DNA of 64,000 nucleotides, taken from assembly GCF_019656215.1 (NCBI RefSeq), contig NZ_BPLK01000005.1:124001-188000 (forward strand), given 5' to 3'. Made by a program: the position numbers and the translations under genes. Shown piece by piece: positions 60,077 to 64,000 of the stretch. Origin of the DNA: Apilactobacillus zhangqiuensis (GTDB lineage: Bacteria; Bacillota; Bacilli; Lactobacillales; Lactobacillaceae). How positions within the stretch are numbered: position 1 is the stretch's first letter; every line of letters begins with the position of its first letter. The notes under the pieces were generated by a model, which saw only the letters and a list, made by a program, of their open reading frames with translations, did not search any database and had not been told where the DNA came from.

Positions 60077-60403
60077 TTAGAATCGATAAAAATTATCCAT
60101 CGGCATTTCCATTACAGTAGCGCCACCTACTTCAATCTTAACTGGATATGATGAATCTGAAACTCCACCATCCAAGTTAACTGGAGGTGTCATGTATTGT
60201 TCACGCTTGCTTGATACCTTTTTAATGATATCTAAAACATCATTAACACGTTCATCCTCAATCCCAATCATAAAGGTAGTGTTTCCTGACTTTAGAAATC
60301 CACCGGTAGTGGATAGCTTGGTTTGATGAACATTATTCTTAGCAAATGCATTTTGTAGCTTGTTAGCGTCTTTATTTTGCACGATTACAATTAAAAGTTT
60401 CAT
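60077..60403 (-). CDS. darA: Cyclic di-AMP receptor DarA (PstA/YaaQ)
   Basis: A PII-like trimeric protein that binds c-di-AMP. It is 108 residues, with LLIVIVQNKDANKL at the N-terminus, TKLSTTGGFLKSGNTTFMIGIED in the core and the loop RVNDVLDIIKKVSSKREQY. Its downstream targets are not known. With CdaA, CdaR and GlmM in this same window, the c-di-AMP pathway is well represented. Confidence 0.93.
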   Translation of the reverse strand: MKLLIVIVQNKDANKLQNAFAKNNVHQTKLSTTGGFLKSGNTTFMIGIEDERVNDVLDIIKKVSSKREQYMTPPVNLDGGVSDSSYPVKIEVGGATVMEMPMDNFYRF

Positions 60404-60417
60404 TCAAAATCACGTCC

Positions 60418-61062
60418 CTATTTTTTAAATTCATTTAAATATGGTTGCAAAATTTCTAAAACATTTTGGTATACATCATCAATTGATTGTGTAGCGTCAA
60501 CTGACTTGATACGTTCTGGATTTTCCTTTGCTAAACGTTGGTATGCTGCATGAACTCGATTATGGAAATCGATGGTTTCAACGTCCAATCGATCGACTTC
60601 TTCTTCATCCCTATTTTTAGCAATGCGTTTTAATCCTTCTTCTACTGGAAGATTAAAGTAGATAGTAAGGTCTGGTAAAAAGCCTTCGGTAGCAAATTGG
60701 TTCATTTGATTAATTGCATCTTCACCAATTTCTCTACCCCCACCTTGATATGCAATTGAGCTATCAAGGTAACGATCACAGATAACTAACTTGTTTTCAG
60801 CAATCGCTGGTTTCACTGTTTGTTCAATGTTTTGGCGACGAGCTGCAGCATATAATAATGCTTCAGTTCGTTTATCCATATCAACATTTTTGCGGTCTAA
60901 AATTACCTCACGAATACTTTCAGCGATTGGGTTACCACCAGGTTCTCTGCTAGTAACCAACTTGTCACCCATTTCTTCTTTTAAGTAATCTAATACCATG
61001 TTCAAGATGGTGGTTTTTCCAGCACCATCTGTGCCTTCAAATGTGATAAATTTTCCAGCCAT
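60418..61062 (-). CDS. tmk: Thymidylate kinase
   Basis: Tmk phosphorylates dTMP to dTDP. It has the P-loop FEGTDGAGKTTIL, TSREPGGNPIAESIR, the DRY motif in CDRYLDSSIAYQGGGR, and the lid region. Length 214 is normal. It lies in recR-yaaL-tmk-darA-holB order. Confidence 0.96.
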   Translation of the reverse strand: MAGKFITFEGTDGAGKTTILNMVLDYLKEEMGDKLVTSREPGGNPIAESIREVILDRKNVDMDKRTEALLYAAARRQNIEQTVKPAIAENKLVICDRYLDSSIAYQGGGREIGEDAINQMNQFATEGFLPDLTIYFNLPVEEGLKRIAKNRDEEEVDRLDVETIDFHNRVHAAYQRLAKENPERIKSVDATQSIDDVYQNVLEILQPYLNEFKK

Positions 61063-61135
61063 ATACTATACCCCTACTTTCATCTTTCTATCTCATTGTA
61101 CTTTAATTTATTCGTTTCAACAAATGAACAACAAA

Positions 61136-61175
61136 GAAAAAGTGTCTTATTCCAAGGAATAAAGACACCTTTAGT
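61136..61175 (-). terminator. yaaL terminator
   Basis: GTGTCTTTATTCC/GGAATAAGACAC stem with a TTG-type loop and T-run on the minus strand; it may separate dnaX-recR-yaaL from tmk onward. Confidence 0.8.
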
Positions 61176-61419
61176 AATCAATAACAGAAGATTGAATACG
61201 ATTGTTGGAAACCTTTCTTTCTCTTGCTTCTCGATATAAAAATAAATATTTTTCACGAGCTAAACGAGTTTGGGCAACAATTTCCCCATCAACTTCATAA
61301 ATTGCTTCTTGAGTTTCAGCAGCTTGATCCCATTGATACTTAGCACGATCGATAGAATCTAATAGAAATTCATCATACTGTCTTCCTACGTTGTGTGAAA
61401 ATCTTGAAAATCCTAACAT
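61171..61419 (-). CDS. YaaL-family protein (DUF2508)
   Basis: An 82-residue charged, helical protein of the YaaL/DUF2508 family, unknown in function and conserved next to recR. Recognisable parts are LLDSIDRAKYQWDQAA and AREKYLFLYREARER. It starts 12 nt after recR. Confidence 0.85.
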   Translation of the reverse strand: MLGFSRFSHNVGRQYDEFLLDSIDRAKYQWDQAAETQEAIYEVDGEIVAQTRLAREKYLFLYREARERKVSNNRIQSSVIDY

Positions 61420-61431
61420 CAGTATTCACCC

Positions 61432-62031
61432 CTACATTTCAGTTCGACCAGAAACGGCTCTAGAAAGCGTCATTTCGTCAGCGTATTCGATATCGCTACC
61501 CACTGATAAACCGTGTGCCAATCTAGTAACCTTAATTCCGGCTGGCTTAACCAAACGTGATAGATACATTGCTGTTGCTTCCCCTTCAGGAGTTGCATTA
61601 GTGGCAATGATAATTTCTTTAATTGCTTCGTCGCTTTGCAAACGTTTAATTAGGCTTTTAATATTTAAATCTTCTGGTCCTTTTCCCTCAATTGGAGATA
61701 AAACACCATTTAATACATGATATAAACCATGATAATCTTTCATTTTTTCCATTACCATGATGTCTCTTGGTTGCTCAACAACTAAGACAGTCGATTGATC
61801 TCTTGTCTTGTCACGACAGATAACACATGGATCTTCATCAGTTAAATTTCCGCAGATTGAACAATACATTAACTTGTCTTTTGTTTCCTTCAATGCTGAA
61901 GAGAACTTAGCAACGTCGTCTTTGTTCATATCGACTACGAAATATGCCAGTCTAATCGCTGTCTTATGCCCAATCCCTGGTAGACGCATAAAACTGTCAA
62001 TCAACTTAGCAATCGGTTCAGGATATTGCAT
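61432..62031 (-). CDS. recR: Recombination protein RecR
   Basis: RecR works with RecO and RecF to load RecA at gaps. It has the N-terminal helix-hairpin-helix ([13 protein letters not shown]), the zinc finger [16 protein letters not shown], and a Toprim domain ([33 protein letters not shown]). Length 199 is normal. Confidence 0.96.
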   Translation of the reverse strand: MQYPEPIAKLIDSFMRLPGIGHKTAIRLAYFVVDMNKDDVAKFSSALKETKDKLMYCSICGNLTDEDPCVICRDKTRDQSTVLVVEQPRDIMVMEKMKDYHGLYHVLNGVLSPIEGKGPEDLNIKSLIKRLQSDEAIKEIIIATNATPEGEATAMYLSRLVKPAGIKVTRLAHGLSVGSDIEYADEMTLSRAVSGRTEM

Positions 62032-62052
62032 AATTAACCTTCTTTATTTGAA

Positions 62053-62370
62053 TTACATTCCTGGAATTCCCATTCCTTTAGTGTACTTACCCATTGAGTC
62101 TTGAGTAGTCTTTTCAATTTGTGCAAGTGCATCGTTTACGGCACTAATTACTAAATCTGAAGCCATGTCTGGGTCTTCTGGATCCAATGCTTCTGATTTA
62201 ATCTTCATGTCTTTCATCTTACGGTCACCTGAGAAAGTAACAACTACCATGTCTTCAGGGGCCTTTCCAACAAATTCAGTGTTGTTGATTTGTTCTTGTT
62301 CAGCACCCATTTGTTTTTGTAGTTGCTTAACTTGTTTCATCATCTTTCCCATGTTCATTCCGTTCATCAT
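62053..62370 (-). CDS. YbaB/EbfC nucleoid-associated protein
   Basis: A small DNA-binding protein of the YbaB/EbfC family. It is 105 residues, with a Met-rich N-terminus (MNGMNMGKMMKQVKQLQKQM) and the core VVTFSGDRKMKDMKIKSEAL. It lies between dnaX and recR, its conserved place. Confidence 0.93.
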   Translation of the reverse strand: MMNGMNMGKMMKQVKQLQKQMGAEQEQINNTEFVGKAPEDMVVVTFSGDRKMKDMKIKSEALDPEDPDMASDLVISAVNDALAQIEKTTQDSMGKYTKGMGIPGM

Positions 62371-62385
62371 AACTATAACAGCTCC

Positions 62386-64000
62386 TTAATCATCTTTTAC
62401 ATCTATTATATCTTCACCAAATAGTTGAGTTGCTTGCTTAACTATTTTGGGTTCTTTGTCTTGTTTTTCATTAATATTATCATCGTTTTGTTCCGAATTT
62501 TCAACACTTGAATTTTCAGACTCTTCTCTAACTTCTTTACCACTGTTCTTTTGAGCAACAATGTATCCCTTTCTAATTTCAGGCCATTGTTCAGCTGGGA
62601 TAAATACGAAGTCTGGAACGTATTTCAAAATTCGATCCAATCCGTTACCAAGGGCATCTTGTAGTTCTTCGTCAGTACTTGCCTTTTGGAATAAGAATGG
62701 ATATTCGAATGAAACAACCACTCCATCATGACTGGCAGCCACTGGTTTAGAAACATTCATCAACGCACGCTTGGTTACGTCTAGGCCACTCAATAGCTCA
62801 TCCCAAATATTTTGAATATTGGTCAAGTCTTGACGAGTAGCGTTATCCAAGACTGGATAAATCTTGGTTAAGTTAACCCTAGCATTACTTGAACTACCCG
62901 CTGATTTCTTGGCAGCCGGTCTTCTTGCTGGTTCGCTAGTGGAACCATTACTACCACTATTAGAAGCAACACCGTTTTTAGTTAGTTGTTCAACTTGCTT
63001 TTGGAGGCTAGCAACTTGTTCCTTCAATTGTTGAACTAGTTGGTTATCAACATTTGAAGCCCCCGTTGTTTGGGTAGCTGGTTGTGCTACCTGTTGACTA
63101 ACAGCTTGTTGAGTATCAGTTGATAGTTTAACGGTCAATACATCTAAGTAAACATCTGGATGCATTGTGTATCTCATTTGATTTTGAATGTCGTTTAAAT
63201 CAACAATCATGCGGTAAACCCTTTGCGCATCCACAATTGATGTTAGTTGTTTGAACTCTTCATCAATTACACCTAGTTCTGATTCTTCAACCATTTCAGG
63301 TGATTGTTGGTATAGCAAAATGTCTTGGCAGTACTTGATTAAATCTTCGACAAACCTAGCAGCATCTTTACCTGATTCAAGCATTTTTCTGACATCTGAT
63401 AGTGCATCTTTAACATCGTGGTTAACAACGTTGGTTAAGTATTTTGATAGTAATGACTTGGTCACACTACCAGTTACTTGCAATGCGTTTTCGTAAGTAA
63501 CTTTATCAAAACCAAATGACAACACTTGATCTAGGATGCTTAGGGCATCACGCATCCCACCTTCTGCGGCTTTGGCGATGACCTTTAGCGCCTTGTCATC
63601 ATAATCAATCTTTTTATCGTTTAAAATGAATTCCATTCGACCTAAAATATCATTTGCAGTGATACGTTTGAAGTCAAAACGTTGAACACGCGAAATGATG
63701 GTAGCCGGAATCTTTTGCGGTTCGGTTGTAGCTAGAATGAAAATAACGTGGGCAGGTGGTTCTTCCAATGTCTTCAATAGTGCGTTGAAAGCCCCTGTCG
63801 AAAGCATGTGAACTTCATCAATAATGTAGACTTTGTAGGTCGCTTGAGTTGGCGCATACTTGGCCTTATCTCTAACATCCCTAATTTCTTCAACCCCATT
63901 GTTTGAGGCCGCGTCAATTTCAATAACATCATTTAGTGTTCCATTTGTAATGCTTTCACAAATTTCACATTCGTTGCAGGGTTCCCCGTCTTTTTGGTTT
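62386..64000 (-). CDS. dnaX: DNA polymerase III subunits gamma/tau (N-terminus off window)
   Basis: DnaX is the clamp-loader ATPase. The reading frame stays open to the right edge, giving 537 C-terminal residues in the window; Walker A lies beyond it. Visible are the zinc cysteines (CNECEIC), IDAASNNGVEEIRD, DEVHMLS (Walker B), LLKTLEEPPAHVIFILATTEP and the SRV sensor. The linker after about residue 290 is Ser/Gln-rich with a coiled-coil heptad stretch, and the C-terminus is acidic. Confidence 0.96.
   Translation of the reverse strand, partial: NQKDGEPCNECEICESITNGTLNDVIEIDAASNNGVEEIRDVRDKAKYAPTQATYKVYIIDEVHMLSTGAFNALLKTLEEPPAHVIFILATTEPQKIPATIISRVQRFDFKRITANDILGRMEFILNDKKIDYDDKALKVIAKAAEGGMRDALSILDQVLSFGFDKVTYENALQVTGSVTKSLLSKYLTNVVNHDVKDALSDVRKMLESGKDAARFVEDLIKYCQDILLYQQSPEMVEESELGVIDEEFKQLTSIVDAQRVYRMIVDLNDIQNQMRYTMHPDVYLDVLTVKLSTDTQQAVSQQVAQPATQTTGASNVDNQLVQQLKEQVASLQKQVEQLTKNGVASNSGSNGSTSEPARRPAAKKSAGSSSNARVNLTKIYPVLDNATRQDLTNIQNIWDELLSGLDVTKRALMNVSKPVAASHDGVVVSFEYPFLFQKASTDEELQDALGNGLDRILKYVPDFVFIPAEQWPEIRKGYIVAQKNSGKEVREESENSSVENSEQNDDNINEKQDKEPKIVKQATQLFGEDIIDVKDD

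Overview
The window is a contiguous, AT-rich chromosomal segment of a low-GC Gram-positive bacterium, almost certainly a member of the Lactobacillaceae. Gene order follows the long conserved lactobacillus block from dnaX-recR-tmk-holB through groESL, tagO-comF-secA-prfB, hprK-lgt-gpsA-galU-trxB, uvrBA, yvcK-whiA-clpP, gap-pgk-tpiA-eno, rnr-smpB, pta and cdaA-glmM-glmS. Several genes usually found in this block are absent from their usual places (hpf, ftsEX, pst, rapZ, cggR). That suggests a compact genome, perhaps of the heterofermentative insect- or plant-associated lactobacilli (Apilactobacillus/Fructilactobacillus-like); the genus is a low-confidence inference. Nearly everything is on the minus strand. 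The exceptions are clpP, a DUF1361 membrane protein, a DnaQ-like exonuclease, a YigZ-family gene, an ABC-F gene and one tRNA-Arg.

Layout. 1-5 kb: a partial PLP aminotransferase, two unrecognised small genes, the teichoic acid exporter ATPase TagH, and a secreted glucosaminidase with GW/SH3-like modules plus a 40-residue basic ORF. 5-10.4 kb: glmS, glmM, cdaR, cdaA (amino-sugar synthesis and c-di-AMP). 10.5-20.4 kb: DUF1361 protein, CPA1 antiporter, murB, exonuclease, GNAT, tsaE, pta, ung, smpB, rnr. 20.5-27.3 kb: secG, ClC transporter and the lower-glycolysis genes eno, tpiA, pgk, gap. 27.5-35.3 kb: tRNA-Arg(CCG), clpP behind a CtsR box, whiA, yvcK, uvrA, uvrB. 35.4-42 kb: trxB, galU, gpsA, lgt, hprK, a YvlD-like protein, a PspC protein and a MinJ-like PDZ protein. 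42-49.6 kb: prfB with its programmed +1 frameshift, secA, comFC, comFA, yigZ, tagO. 49.7-52.5 kb: groEL/groES behind a CIRCE element, and rex. 52.6-64 kb: ABC-F gene, then tsaD-rimI-tsaB, then fatA-rsmI-yabA-holB-darA-tmk-yaaL-recR-ybaB-dnaX, with dnaX running off the right edge.

Functional themes. Cell-envelope genes dominate (GlmS/GlmM, MurB, TagO, TagH, GalU, Lgt, glucosaminidase). The c-di-AMP synthase CdaA, its partners CdaR and GlmM, and the receptor DarA are all present. Three t6A genes (tsaB, tsaD, tsaE) are present. Stress regulation is readable from the DNA: CIRCE at groES, a CtsR box at clpP, a probable Rex box at rex and a possible LexA box at uvrB.

I see no prophage, IS element, CRISPR array, toxin-antitoxin pair or biosynthetic cluster, and no convincing new multi-gene system. 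The most interesting signals are regulatory: a cluster of ATTGGTAT operator-like sites ahead of glmS, intrinsic terminators lying directly against the Shine-Dalgarno sequence of the next gene at three loci, a perfect inverted repeat ahead of trxB, and a separately transcribed triosephosphate isomerase with an unusual phosphate loop.
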